This document shows, piece by piece, positions 53,627 to 61,736 of a stretch of DNA of 64,000 nucleotides. Below the pieces are notes generated by a model. That model made no database searches and had not been told where the DNA came from. It saw nothing but the letters and a program-made list of their open reading frames with translations. The stretch is from Halomonas sp. BDJS001. GTDB taxonomy: Bacteria > Pseudomonadota > Gammaproteobacteria > Pseudomonadales > Halomonadaceae. The translations under genes were made by a program, and so were the position numbers. Every line of letters starts with the position of its first letter. The first letter of the stretch is position 1. The stretch spans positions 1,178,001 through 1,242,000 of the forward strand of contig NZ_CP110535.1 in assembly GCF_026104355.1 (NCBI RefSeq). Reading direction: 5' to 3'.

Positions 53627-54716
53627 ACGCGCTATTTTCGATATCCGTCGTGGATTGCCAGTGGTGGTGAATGCCAGTGGGCAGCGTTTGCTCGTGCAGG
53701 CACTGGAAGGCAGTGAGTCAGTTGAAGTGCTTGCCCAGTTAGCGGGCGAGCGGCCTTCGCTGGTGCTTACCCGTCACCGCCTAGCGGCGTTAGGTATGAG
53801 CTTAACCGTCGAAGCCGCCAGCTTGCCGTTGGTGGCCCACATTACGACCAGTGAGCTGCATAACTTGGCCGCTGCGGAAATGCTTTCGAAACCCGCTAGT
53901 GGGCTACTAAGCGGCTTAAAACCGGCAGGATTAGCCGAACTAGGCGCGGTTACCCTAATGCGCCGCGCCTTGCTAATCCCAGCAGCGCTCTGCGCCTTTG
54001 TTAGTGAAGAAACCGCAGCGGATATTGAGGAGCAGCTGGCAGAAGGGCGGTTGCTAGAAGTCAACGCTCAAGACGCTGAACAGTGCCTTGCCGGGGCGCC
54101 GGGTATGCTCAAGCGGGTGAGCGAGGCGAATATCCCCCTTGAGGATGCCGCCGACAGCCGCTTTGTGCTCTTCCGTGAGCCGGACGGCCTACGCGAGCAT
54201 GTTGCGGTGGTGATCGGTAAGCCGGAGCGCTGGGAAGGCGCGGTGCCGCTACGTCTGCACTCGGCGTGTTTAACCGGCGACCTGTTCGGGAGCCTGCGCT
54301 GCGACTGTGGTGAGCAGCTGCGCAACGCCGTGGCGGATATTCAAGCCATGGGGGGCGGCGTGCTGCTCTATTTGGCGCAAGAGGGCCGGGGCATTGGCTT
54401 GGCCAATAAGCTGCGCGCCTATACCTTGCAGGATGGTGGGCTGGATACCGTGGATGCGGATCAAGTACTCGGTTTTGGTGACGATGAGCGCCAGTATGCG
54501 GTGGCGGTGGATATGCTTAACGCCCTCAATATCGACCAGGTGCAGCTATTGACCAATAACCCGCTGAAGATGGAAGCGCTTCGCCAGGGCGGTATCGAGG
54601 TGGTCTCACGCCAAGCACTGTATGGCAGCGTGACCGACCACAATCAGCGCTATCTGAATGCCAAAGCTACCCGCGGTGGACACTTGCTGGAAGATGTATT
54701 AAGCGGCCAGCGATGA
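53613..54716 (+). CDS. ribA: GTP cyclohydrolase II with degenerate RibB-like N-terminal half
   Basis: A 367-residue protein. The C-terminal half (about 170-365) is GTP cyclohydrolase II with its zinc ligands in HSACLTGDLFGSLRCDCG, catalytic region QEGRGIGLANKLRAY, then DTVDADQVLGFGDDERQY and LLTNNPLKMEAL. It should turn GTP into a diamino-ribosylamino-pyrimidinone phosphate. The first 165 residues have the spacing of a RibB (DHBP synthase) domain, starting AIFDIRRGLPVVV, but lack its acidic metal-binding DDEDREN motif, so that activity is probably gone. This looks like a paralogue apart from housekeeping riboflavin synthesis. AGGAGG before the ATG is an excellent ribosome site. Confidence 0.87.
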   Translation: MYQIERAIFDIRRGLPVVVNASGQRLLVQALEGSESVEVLAQLAGERPSLVLTRHRLAALGMSLTVEAASLPLVAHITTSELHNLAAAEMLSKPASGLLSGLKPAGLAELGAVTLMRRALLIPAALCAFVSEETAADIEEQLAEGRLLEVNAQDAEQCLAGAPGMLKRVSEANIPLEDAADSRFVLFREPDGLREHVAVVIGKPERWEGAVPLRLHSACLTGDLFGSLRCDCGEQLRNAVADIQAMGGGVLLYLAQEGRGIGLANKLRAYTLQDGGLDTVDADQVLGFGDDERQYAVAVDMLNALNIDQVQLLTNNPLKMEALRQGGIEVVSRQALYGSVTDHNQRYLNAKATRGGHLLEDVLSGQR

Positions 54717-54763
54717 ACCTGATGGGGCGCTGGCTAAAGTTGCTTCCCTCTGGTTCAGCGATA

Positions 54764-55537
54764 TTAGTTGGCCAGCGGCGGTAGGTGGGCGGTTTCCGTC
54801 ACGACGCTGGCCAACTGTCGGGCGTAGTGCTCCACGAGCCGTTTGCCTAATTCAGCGCTGGCGTGGCTGGCATCCCCGGCCACACCCTGGGCACTCAGGT
54901 CTTCCGCTAACCAAGCAAATGCCGCGGCCCCTTCGGCACTGACTAACGCATCACCTTGGGGCGCCGCGGGCGGTGCTGCCTGGTAGCTCTTTAGCTGTAC
55001 CAACGTGGGTGCCAAATAGTGCATCATCGCGGTTTCGAGCAGCCCGCCGTGCAAGCCGTAGCGCAGCTCTTCAGCGCCAATCGCGCCTTCCAGGGGCGGT
55101 AGCCGAGTATAGGTGGCTTTGACCACGCGCATGGCATGCCGCCGCCGTAGAGTGAGCCCCGCCAAATCCATCACTGCCTTATTGCCACCATGGCTGTTAA
55201 GCAGTACCAAACGACGAATCCCGGCGCGAGCTAAACTGTCGCCGTAGGCCTCCAGGGTGGCAATCGCCAGCGGTGCGGGCAGGCTGAGCGTGCCAGGGAA
55301 ACTGGCGTGCTCATCGCTGGCGCCTACCGCAATCGAAGGCAGGCAGACGACATTTAAACTGGCATCAAGCGCCTCCAGCATCGCGGTCTGCAGACCCTCG
55401 CCAATCATCAAGTCAGTGGCTAAGGGAAGGTGCGTGCCATGCTGCTCAATGGCGCCAAGCACCAGTACCGCGACCGGGTCACGTTGGGCGAATTCGGTTA
55501 ACTGTGGAGCGGTGAGGGTTTGCCAGTGGTGAATCAT
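54764..55537 (-). CDS. Creatininase-family amidohydrolase
   Basis: A 257-residue metal-dependent amidohydrolase of the creatininase superfamily. The metal site is recognisable: Glu and His in GAIEQHGTHLPL near 28-40, Asp in ATDLMIGEG, LLNSHGGNKAV near 112-122 and Glu in GLHGGLLETAMM near 160-170. Relatives include creatininase, MftE and the archaeal deformylase ArfB, which acts on a formylamino-pyrimidine in flavin/F420 synthesis. Next to a GTP cyclohydrolase II and a RibD-type reductase, a role in a pterin- or pyrimidine-derived pathway is plausible but unproven. It is convergent with the ribA-like gene, 47 bases between stops. Confidence 0.87.
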   Translation of the reverse strand: MIHHWQTLTAPQLTEFAQRDPVAVLVLGAIEQHGTHLPLATDLMIGEGLQTAMLEALDASLNVVCLPSIAVGASDEHASFPGTLSLPAPLAIATLEAYGDSLARAGIRRLVLLNSHGGNKAVMDLAGLTLRRRHAMRVVKATYTRLPPLEGAIGAEELRYGLHGGLLETAMMHYLAPTLVQLKSYQAAPPAAPQGDALVSAEGAAAFAWLAEDLSAQGVAGDASHASAELGKRLVEHYARQLASVVTETAHLPPLAN

Positions 55538-55586
55538 TGCGTGACGTGCCTATGCCTATAGAGAGTTCAAATAGCATGCGCAAAAA

Positions 55587-56393
55587 TTAACGCGAGTTAA
55601 GCAGTAGCGGATGGTCTGAGCGGCAGGCGTAGAGATCCCCGGATGGCAGGGCTTCGCCCCCTGCGCTGAGCCACTCGCTAACCGCTTGCGGTGTTTGCCA
55701 CTCTGCCCAGCGAAAATGGCGCTGCTCGCCAGCCACTACATTGTAGCGGTACTCGCCAAGACGGCTTAAGTGGTTAACGCAGTCCTGGTTCACCTCCAGG
55801 GCGCCGGCGACAAACTCCACCGACAGCGCTGCCACTGGGCGGCTTAGTCCTGCCAGTACCTCGGCCTCAAAGCCTTCAACGTCAATCTTGATAAAGCTGG
55901 GCTCGCCATACTCATCAATTAACGCATCCAGCGTAGTCACCGGTACTCGCAACCGTTGCTCCCATCGTACCTGGCTAAAACCTGCGTTGCGTTCGCCAAT
56001 TTGCTCCCGCCACTCGGTGGCCAGAGTAGAGAGAGTTGGGTTGCCGGGGCTGATAGCGATCTCGGCAAAGCCGCTTGCTGGGCCAGCCGCCATTGGCAGC
56101 AGGTTAATGGTCGTTGGTTTCACCAGGCGTTTAAACCACTTGGCGAGGTCGGGCTGGGGCTCCAGCGCCACCACTCTGGCGCCCAGCGCATGAAAAGCCG
56201 CGCTACGGTCGCCTAAATGTGCACCAATATCAAAAGCAACACTACCGGGTTGAATGAAAGGCTTATAGAGGCGCTGGAGGCCTCGCTGGCGCCCTGGCCG
56301 CCAGTAAATGAATAGCGAGCGGGCAAGCCCACCCGCGCTGCGCAGCCGCTGTAGCGCCATGTGCCGCATTAGTTGAGCTCTCTGAATGGACAT
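55587..56393 (-). CDS. FkbM-family methyltransferase
   Basis: A 268-residue SAM-dependent methyltransferase of the FkbM family. The SAM-binding motif AFDIGAHLGDRSAAF is near 53-67, ALEPQPDLAKWF near 75-87 and the family signature FIKIDVEGFEAEVLAGL near 166-182. FkbM enzymes O-methylate sugars or polyketides, and many sit in surface polysaccharide clusters. It reads leftward behind the creatininase gene (49 bases) and beside OpgG. Target unknown; ATG 56393 with a weak ribosome site. Confidence 0.87.
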   Translation of the reverse strand: MSIQRAQLMRHMALQRLRSAGGLARSLFIYWRPGRQRGLQRLYKPFIQPGSVAFDIGAHLGDRSAAFHALGARVVALEPQPDLAKWFKRLVKPTTINLLPMAAGPASGFAEIAISPGNPTLSTLATEWREQIGERNAGFSQVRWEQRLRVPVTTLDALIDEYGEPSFIKIDVEGFEAEVLAGLSRPVAALSVEFVAGALEVNQDCVNHLSRLGEYRYNVVAGEQRHFRWAEWQTPQAVSEWLSAGGEALPSGDLYACRSDHPLLLNSR

Positions 56394-56441
56394 GCCTTGA
56401 TCCAGACAGGCGCTGACGATATAAGTTTTGCTTGATAAGTG

Positions 56442-58019
56442 CTACTGGTCATCGGGATACCACACGTAATTCCAGGTTTCGCTAACGGGTTCGCCACTTA
56501 AGGTGAGCCTTAGGCGCACATCGCTGGGTTGTTCGCTCGCGGGTAGCCGGAAGCTCGCCCGCCAGCCGTTGTTGGGCAGCGGAGTAACCTGGGGGAGCAG
56601 AACCTCACCGTGTTGGGAGCTGATATCGAGCTCGACGGGCTGGTCGGCGGTGATATCCGCTAACGCGCCGCCCTGAAAGTCGACGATGAATTGGCGCTGC
56701 TCCAGCAAGGAAGAGTCCGCTTGTCCCGGCACGCCCGCGCGGCCATGGCGGGTACGAATGGCGCGGCCAAGGTTGTGTGCGTCAGGCTGAGTATTCAAGG
56801 TGTGAGTGAGATAGTGCAGGCGACGGGATTCGCCTGTATCCAGCGAATCGTCCGCCACCCAATAGGCGACAATGTTGTCGTGGGTCTCGTCGGGAGTGGG
56901 GATTTCGACAAGTTCCACATGACCCGGTCCCCACTCATCCAGCGGAACAACCCACTGGCTGGGGCGGCGATGGTACTGGGCTTCGACATCCAAGTAGCGA
57001 TTGAAATCACGCTCCCGTTGCATTAACCCGAAACCCTGAGGGGAGTCGTCTACAAACGTGGAGCTACGCAGGTAGGGGGGATTACTCAGGGGACGCCAGA
57101 TCCACTCGCCGCTGCCAGTGTGCATCAGCAGACCGTCGGAGTCGTGCACCTGGGGGCGAAAATCGTCCGGCCGCTCGTGGCTTGCCTCACCGAAAGTGAA
57201 CATGCTGGTGAGCGGAGCGACGCCCAGCTTGGCAATATCTTCGCGGGCAAACAGCTCGGCTTCGACCTCGACCTGGGTATTCTCCCCAGGCTGGATAACA
57301 AACCGATAGGCACCGCTGACCGAGGGGCTGTCCATTAACGCCAGTAGCTCAATCTGTTCGGCATTCGCGTCGGGTTTATAGAGCCAAAACTCACGAAATG
57401 CCGGGAACTCTTCGCCATCGGGGGAGGCGGTATCGATCGCCAGCCCTCGGGTGGAGAGTCCGTACGCCTGGTCACGCCCCACGATGCGGAAGTAGCTGGC
57501 ACCCAAAAACACAGCAAACTCATCGTCGTATTGATCGCTATTAAGGGGGTAGTGGAGACGAAAGCCCGCATGGCCGCTGCCGGTAAGGTCTTGCTCTTTG
57601 AGCGCGGCGGCATTGCCATCATAGGTGTAGTCCGCAGCAGAGAAGGGCAGGGCCGTTGCCGTATCGTTGTCGATAACGTTCAAGGCAATCGGGGTTTGGA
57701 AAAGAAAGCCGCTGTGAAATAGCTGTAGGCTAAAAGGACTCTCGTCTTTCCAGTAGGCATGTTCGGGGTCAAAACGAATCTGCCGGTAGGTATCGTAATC
57801 GAGCTCGCGCAATACCTCAGGTAAGCTCTCTTCCGGGGCTTGGTAGGCCTCTTCAGCAAGCTGCTGGGCGCGCTCAATGATCTTACTGAAATGCACATCG
57901 TCTTCAGCCAACGCAGGCACGGCGAGCATAGAGCCAATTAACACGACCCATTTGCCAGTCCATCCTTTGGCAACAGGCCTTCTAAAAAACGCTCTTCTAC
58001 CAACACAGTTACAACGCAT
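56442..58019 (-). CDS. opgG: Periplasmic glucan biosynthesis protein OpgG/OpgD (MdoG family)
   Basis: A 525-residue protein of the MdoG family, which shapes osmoregulated periplasmic glucans. The N-terminus holds a long signal sequence, KWVVLIGSMLAVPALA ending near residue 38, preceded by a GRRAFFRR stretch that could even be a Tat signal as in OpgD, so OpgG versus OpgD is not settled. Conserved parts of the mature protein include YDTYRQIRFDPEHAYW near 70-86 and LDVEAQYHRRPSQWVVPLDEWGPGHVELVEIPT (shown by its core DEWGPGHVELVEIP). ATG 58019 is used because AAGGA lies 9-10 bases upstream; the longer frame to 58124 has an unlikely leader. No opgH glucosyltransferase is adjacent. Confidence 0.87.
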   Translation of the reverse strand: MRCNCVGRRAFFRRPVAKGWTGKWVVLIGSMLAVPALAEDDVHFSKIIERAQQLAEEAYQAPEESLPEVLRELDYDTYRQIRFDPEHAYWKDESPFSLQLFHSGFLFQTPIALNVIDNDTATALPFSAADYTYDGNAAALKEQDLTGSGHAGFRLHYPLNSDQYDDEFAVFLGASYFRIVGRDQAYGLSTRGLAIDTASPDGEEFPAFREFWLYKPDANAEQIELLALMDSPSVSGAYRFVIQPGENTQVEVEAELFAREDIAKLGVAPLTSMFTFGEASHERPDDFRPQVHDSDGLLMHTGSGEWIWRPLSNPPYLRSSTFVDDSPQGFGLMQRERDFNRYLDVEAQYHRRPSQWVVPLDEWGPGHVELVEIPTPDETHDNIVAYWVADDSLDTGESRRLHYLTHTLNTQPDAHNLGRAIRTRHGRAGVPGQADSSLLEQRQFIVDFQGGALADITADQPVELDISSQHGEVLLPQVTPLPNNGWRASFRLPASEQPSDVRLRLTLSGEPVSETWNYVWYPDDQ

Positions 58020-58179
58020 GGACGAAATCCTTTCTGGTGAAAGCCTGCAAAACGCGTGGGCCTTATGCCAAGCAAAGCGTGTAGTCTTTACACAATAACT
58101 ATACGATAAAATATGACAGTACATGATTATTGTGTTTTTCAGCAGCCTTATTCCTCGCTCTTGTGTCTTGCGATTGGGT

Positions 58180-58204
58180 ACACCCTCTCTTTGAGAGAGG
58201 GTGT
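58180..58204. promoter_or_regulatory. Perfect hairpin/palindrome in the divergent opgG control region
   Basis: ACACCCTCTCT at 58180-58190 and AGAGAGGGTGT at 58194-58204 are perfect inverted repeats around TTG. There is no T-run. Its right edge touches the -35 box of the next promoter, so it may be an operator rather than a terminator. Confidence 0.6.
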
Positions 58205-58232
58205 TGACAGGTTATATCAGTGACATTGTAAT
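58204..58232 (+). promoter_or_regulatory. Sigma-70-type promoter of the sulfatase-fold transferase gene
   Basis: TTGACA at 58204-58209 and TGTAAT at 58227-58232 with an ideal 17-base spacer, 27 bases before the start codon at 58259. This is the best promoter match in the window. Confidence 0.65.
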
Positions 58233-58258
58233 CAAAGGCAGTTCCAGATGAGGGTTCG

Positions 58259-59866
58259 ATGAGTCGATTATTACTACTGTTGCTAACGCTGAATTTCTTA
58301 CTCATTGCACCGCTCTGGTGGCGTTTTGGCGAGGTTAGTACCCATTTGCTCGCTTGGGAGGCACTTATCATTGCGCCGCTCATGCTGCTGCTCCCTGTTG
58401 GCCCAACGCGCCGTGTAGTGGCTGTCGGAGTCGTCAGTTGGGTGATCCTCGCAACTGCCGTAAACTTAGGCACTGCCGCCACCCATATGGCCTTTGCCCG
58501 GCCGCTCAATCTCTATCTTGATGTACCATTGCTGCGCTCAATTTATCACTTGTTAGCAGGTAATGTAGGTCAACTGTTGGCAGTTTGCGCAATGCTGGCG
58601 GGAGGGGGCTTATTGTTCGCCATCACACTGATTTTAGTGCGACTGCTGCTGCCCCCGGTCGCCTACTCTGTTAAGCGCCTGCCTGGTGTGGTGGCATTAA
58701 CGCTGCTAGTCATTGCCACTAGCAGTGCAGCACTTGAACTGAATGGGATCCGGCTAGTGGATAGTGCTCGTCTGCCGATGGTGAACACGACACGCTTTCA
58801 GTGGCAGCAAATCACCGATACCCACGCCGCTCGACTCGCCTTTACAGCACAGCTGGAGACCGCACCAATGGAAGCCCGGTCACTGCCGGGATTGGCGGGG
58901 CGCAATGTACTGCTCACCTTTATTGAGTCCTATGGCATCTCTGCGCTGGAAAACCCACGTTATTCCGATGTTCTACTGCCTACGCTAGCCGAAATGCAGC
59001 AGCGGCTGGGTGAACATGACCTCCACGTGGTCTCTGGCATGTTGGCCTCACCCATTCGCGGTGGGCAGTCATGGCTGGCCCATGCGACAGCCCTCAGTGG
59101 CCGCTGGATCGACAACCAGCTGTGGTATCGGCTGATGCTAGACAGCGACCACACCACTTTGATCGATGATTTTCGTGCCACCGGTCAGCGCACCCTGAGT
59201 GTAATGCCCGCGATTACCCTGGCGTGGCCGGAAGGCGAGGCCTACGGTTTTGATGAGATCGCCGCAGCGAAAGATATCGCCTATGCCGGGCCTGCTCTCA
59301 ACTGGGTCACCATGCCGGATCAATTTACTCTCGATTACACCCAGCGTTACTTGCTAGGAGAGACGCCGGTGTTTGCCCAATTGGCACTAATCTCAAGCCA
59401 TGCACCCTGGACACCCATACTGCCTGTCTTGGATGATTGGTCATCCATTGGCGATGGGCGCATTTTTGCCCCTTGGGAGGACGCCGGTGACCCGCCAGAA
59501 GTGTTGTGGCAAGAGATCGAACGCATCCGTGACCACTATGCCTGGTCGGTGGACTACGCTGTGAAAGTCACAGGCCGCTGGGCCGAACGCGTAGTGGATG
59601 ACAAAACCCTGATGATAGTGCTGGGTGACCATCAAGCCGCGCCGCTGATTACCGGCGACGATGCCAGCGCGGCAGTACCGGTGCATATTATTAGCGGCGA
59701 CCCAGAGCTATTGGCGCCCTTTATAGAGCGTGGCTTCGTTCCCGGCACGTTGCCTAGGCTCGAAGAGTCGCGCCACGCGCCTAGAATGAGTCAGTTACGC
59801 CACTGGCTGCAGGCCGATTTTGGAGAGTTAGCGGTGGATGTGGCACTGGCATGGCGAGAGGAATGA
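58259..59866 (+). CDS. Sulfatase-fold membrane transferase (LTA-synthase/OpgB-like)
   Basis: A 535-residue protein with about four or five N-terminal membrane helices (to about 165) and a large alkaline-phosphatase/sulfatase-fold domain facing the periplasm. Visible catalytic-region motifs are LLTFIESYGISALENPRYS near 220-238 and the metal-binding GDHQAAPLITGDD near 460. Relatives transfer phosphoglycerol or phosphoethanolamine groups from lipids to glucans, LPS or teichoic acids. Being divergent from OpgG, modification of periplasmic glucans is a reasonable guess. It is followed by manC after 70 bases. Confidence 0.8.
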   Translation: MSRLLLLLLTLNFLLIAPLWWRFGEVSTHLLAWEALIIAPLMLLLPVGPTRRVVAVGVVSWVILATAVNLGTAATHMAFARPLNLYLDVPLLRSIYHLLAGNVGQLLAVCAMLAGGGLLFAITLILVRLLLPPVAYSVKRLPGVVALTLLVIATSSAALELNGIRLVDSARLPMVNTTRFQWQQITDTHAARLAFTAQLETAPMEARSLPGLAGRNVLLTFIESYGISALENPRYSDVLLPTLAEMQQRLGEHDLHVVSGMLASPIRGGQSWLAHATALSGRWIDNQLWYRLMLDSDHTTLIDDFRATGQRTLSVMPAITLAWPEGEAYGFDEIAAAKDIAYAGPALNWVTMPDQFTLDYTQRYLLGETPVFAQLALISSHAPWTPILPVLDDWSSIGDGRIFAPWEDAGDPPEVLWQEIERIRDHYAWSVDYAVKVTGRWAERVVDDKTLMIVLGDHQAAPLITGDDASAAVPVHIISGDPELLAPFIERGFVPGTLPRLEESRHAPRMSQLRHWLQADFGELAVDVALAWREE

Positions 59867-59936
59867 CCGCTGGGGCAAGTTTCGACTCTGATGTACGGCC
59901 AGTCACCGTTTCAAAGACAATGACAAGGATGCAGCA

Positions 59937-61346
59937 ATGATTCAGCCAGTGATTTTAAGCGGGGGCAGCGGCACGCGGCTCTGGCCGCTTTCCCGAGAGC
60001 AGATGCCGAAACAGTTTTTGCGCTTAACCTCCTCCCAGAGCCTGCTCCAGCAAACTCTACGTCGCCTAACCGGGTTAACCGATACCGTACCGATGCTCAT
60101 GGGTCATCACAGCCACCGTTTTTTAATGGCTGAACAGCTGCGCGAAATTGATCAAGCAGCCACTCTGGTACTTGAGCCTGAAGGCCGCAATACTGCTCCG
60201 GCGATTGCCTGTGCTGCGCTGTTGGCGCGCCGGACTGGCGATGACCCACTACTGCTAGTGCTCCCGGCAGATCATGTGATTGGTGATATTCAGGCGTTTC
60301 AGCATAGCGTTTCACTGGCCGTGCCGTTAGCCGAAATGGGTTACCTAGTAACCTTTGGTGTTGTGCCGACCCAGCCTGAAACGGGTTACGGCTATATTGC
60401 TTGCGGCGGGCCTCTAGAAGGTGGCCATCATCTTGCGGCTTTTATTGAAAAGCCTGATGCCAAACGGGCGGCTGAGTTAGTCGATAGCGGCGATTATTTA
60501 TGGAACAGCGGCATGTTTCTCCTTCGTGCTTCAAACTACTTAGACCAGCTAAAACGTCTCCAGCCGAATATGCTGAAAGCCTGTGAAGAGGCGGTCAGCA
60601 GCGCGCATCGTGACTTGGATTTTCTACGCTTGGGCGAAGCGGCGTTTCGCCGCTGCCCTGCAGACTCCATCGACTACGCGGTGATGGAGCGCTGTGAGCA
60701 CGCCGCGGTAGTGTCATTAGATGCCGCGTGGAGTGATATCGGCAGTTTTGACTCACTGTGGTCTGCCTTGGAGACGGATGCAACAGGAAATGGTGCCAAA
60801 GGCGATACCTGGCTAACCGATACGCAGGATTCGCTGATAATCGCCGAACACCGTTTGGTAGCCACCTTGGGCGTTAAAGACATCATCGTGGTGGAGACAT
60901 CGGACAGCGTGCTGGTGGCTCATCGGGATAACGCGCAGCAGGTTAAGCAACTGGTTGCTGAGCTAACTCAAATGGAGCGCAGCGAGCCGCACTCAGCGCC
61001 ACTTGTGCACCGCCCCTGGGGCAGCTTCCACGCCATGGATAACGGAGAGCGCTATCAGGTCAAGCACATTACCGTTAAGCCCGGCGGGCGACTATCGCTG
61101 CAGCGCCATCACCATCGCGCTGAACACTGGGTAGTGGTGAGCGGCACGGCCCAAGTCACTATCGGTGACCGTAGCTTTTTAGTGACTGAGAACCAGTCAA
61201 CCTATATTCCTATTGGGGCACTACACCGGCTGGAAAACACCGGTAAAATACCTCTTGAACTGATCGAAGTGCAGTCTGGCAGTTATTTGGGCGAAGACGA
61301 TATCGAGCGTTTAGATGATGTTTACGACCGTGATAACGATGAGTGA
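59937..61346 (+). CDS. manC: Mannose-1-phosphate guanylyltransferase / mannose-6-phosphate isomerase
   Basis: A 469-residue bifunctional type II enzyme (ManC/AlgA/CpsB). The nucleotidyltransferase half begins LSGGSGTRLWPLSREQMPKQ and has EPEGRNTAPAIACAAL near 75, FIEKPDA near 165 and LWNSGMFL near 185. The C-terminal cupin isomerase half (from about 345) has HRPWGSFHAMDNGERYQVKH and the metal-binding LSLQRHHHRAEHWVVVSG. It makes GDP-mannose for polysaccharides or LPS. The ATG follows CAAGGATGCAGCA. The downstream gene is on the other strand. Confidence 0.95.
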   Translation: MIQPVILSGGSGTRLWPLSREQMPKQFLRLTSSQSLLQQTLRRLTGLTDTVPMLMGHHSHRFLMAEQLREIDQAATLVLEPEGRNTAPAIACAALLARRTGDDPLLLVLPADHVIGDIQAFQHSVSLAVPLAEMGYLVTFGVVPTQPETGYGYIACGGPLEGGHHLAAFIEKPDAKRAAELVDSGDYLWNSGMFLLRASNYLDQLKRLQPNMLKACEEAVSSAHRDLDFLRLGEAAFRRCPADSIDYAVMERCEHAAVVSLDAAWSDIGSFDSLWSALETDATGNGAKGDTWLTDTQDSLIIAEHRLVATLGVKDIIVVETSDSVLVAHRDNAQQVKQLVAELTQMERSEPHSAPLVHRPWGSFHAMDNGERYQVKHITVKPGGRLSLQRHHHRAEHWVVVSGTAQVTIGDRSFLVTENQSTYIPIGALHRLENTGKIPLELIEVQSGSYLGEDDIERLDDVYDRDNDE

Positions 61347-61366
61347 AGGACGGAATGACTGGCGGC

Positions 61367-61717
61367 TTACCAAAGCCAGCTATTAGGGCGTGCCGGTGTT
61401 AACCCTTTGCGAACATCGACCCAGCCAAGTACGCAACGTACGCCCAGCCATACCGCTAACAGCGGCCAGAGCAGGGTGCCGACTATCACAATGCTGAGCA
61501 GGAAGGCGATGCAGGCATACAGGGTGCCGATCCAGAAGGTGCGAATCAGGTAACGATAGTGCTGCTGCAGCCAGGGCGCCGCTTCTTTGCGATAGACATA
61601 GGCGATGATGACGCCAATCAGAAGGGTGATATTGGCTGTGACGATACCTGCTAGGTAGAGTGCGTAAATAATCTGTGGCACGCGTATGTCATCGCGCTTT
61701 ACAGGGTGTTGTGTCAT
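61367..61717 (-). CDS. Small DUF4870/COG3671-like membrane protein
   Basis: A 116-residue membrane protein with three helices: IIYALYLAGIVTANITLLIGVIIAYVY near 16-42, IRTFWIGTLYACIAFLLSIV near 58-80, and LLWPLLAVWLGVRCVLGW near 82-100 (all given in part). The HYRYLIRTFWIG motif is shared with the protein at 62674-63060, about 40% alike by eye, so the two are paralogues flanking an acyltransferase gene. Function unknown. Confidence 0.75.
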   Translation of the reverse strand: MTQHPVKRDDIRVPQIIYALYLAGIVTANITLLIGVIIAYVYRKEAAPWLQQHYRYLIRTFWIGTLYACIAFLLSIVIVGTLLWPLLAVWLGVRCVLGWVDVRKGLTPARPNSWLW

Positions 61718-61736
61718 CAGAGCTCTCTTTTTCAGC

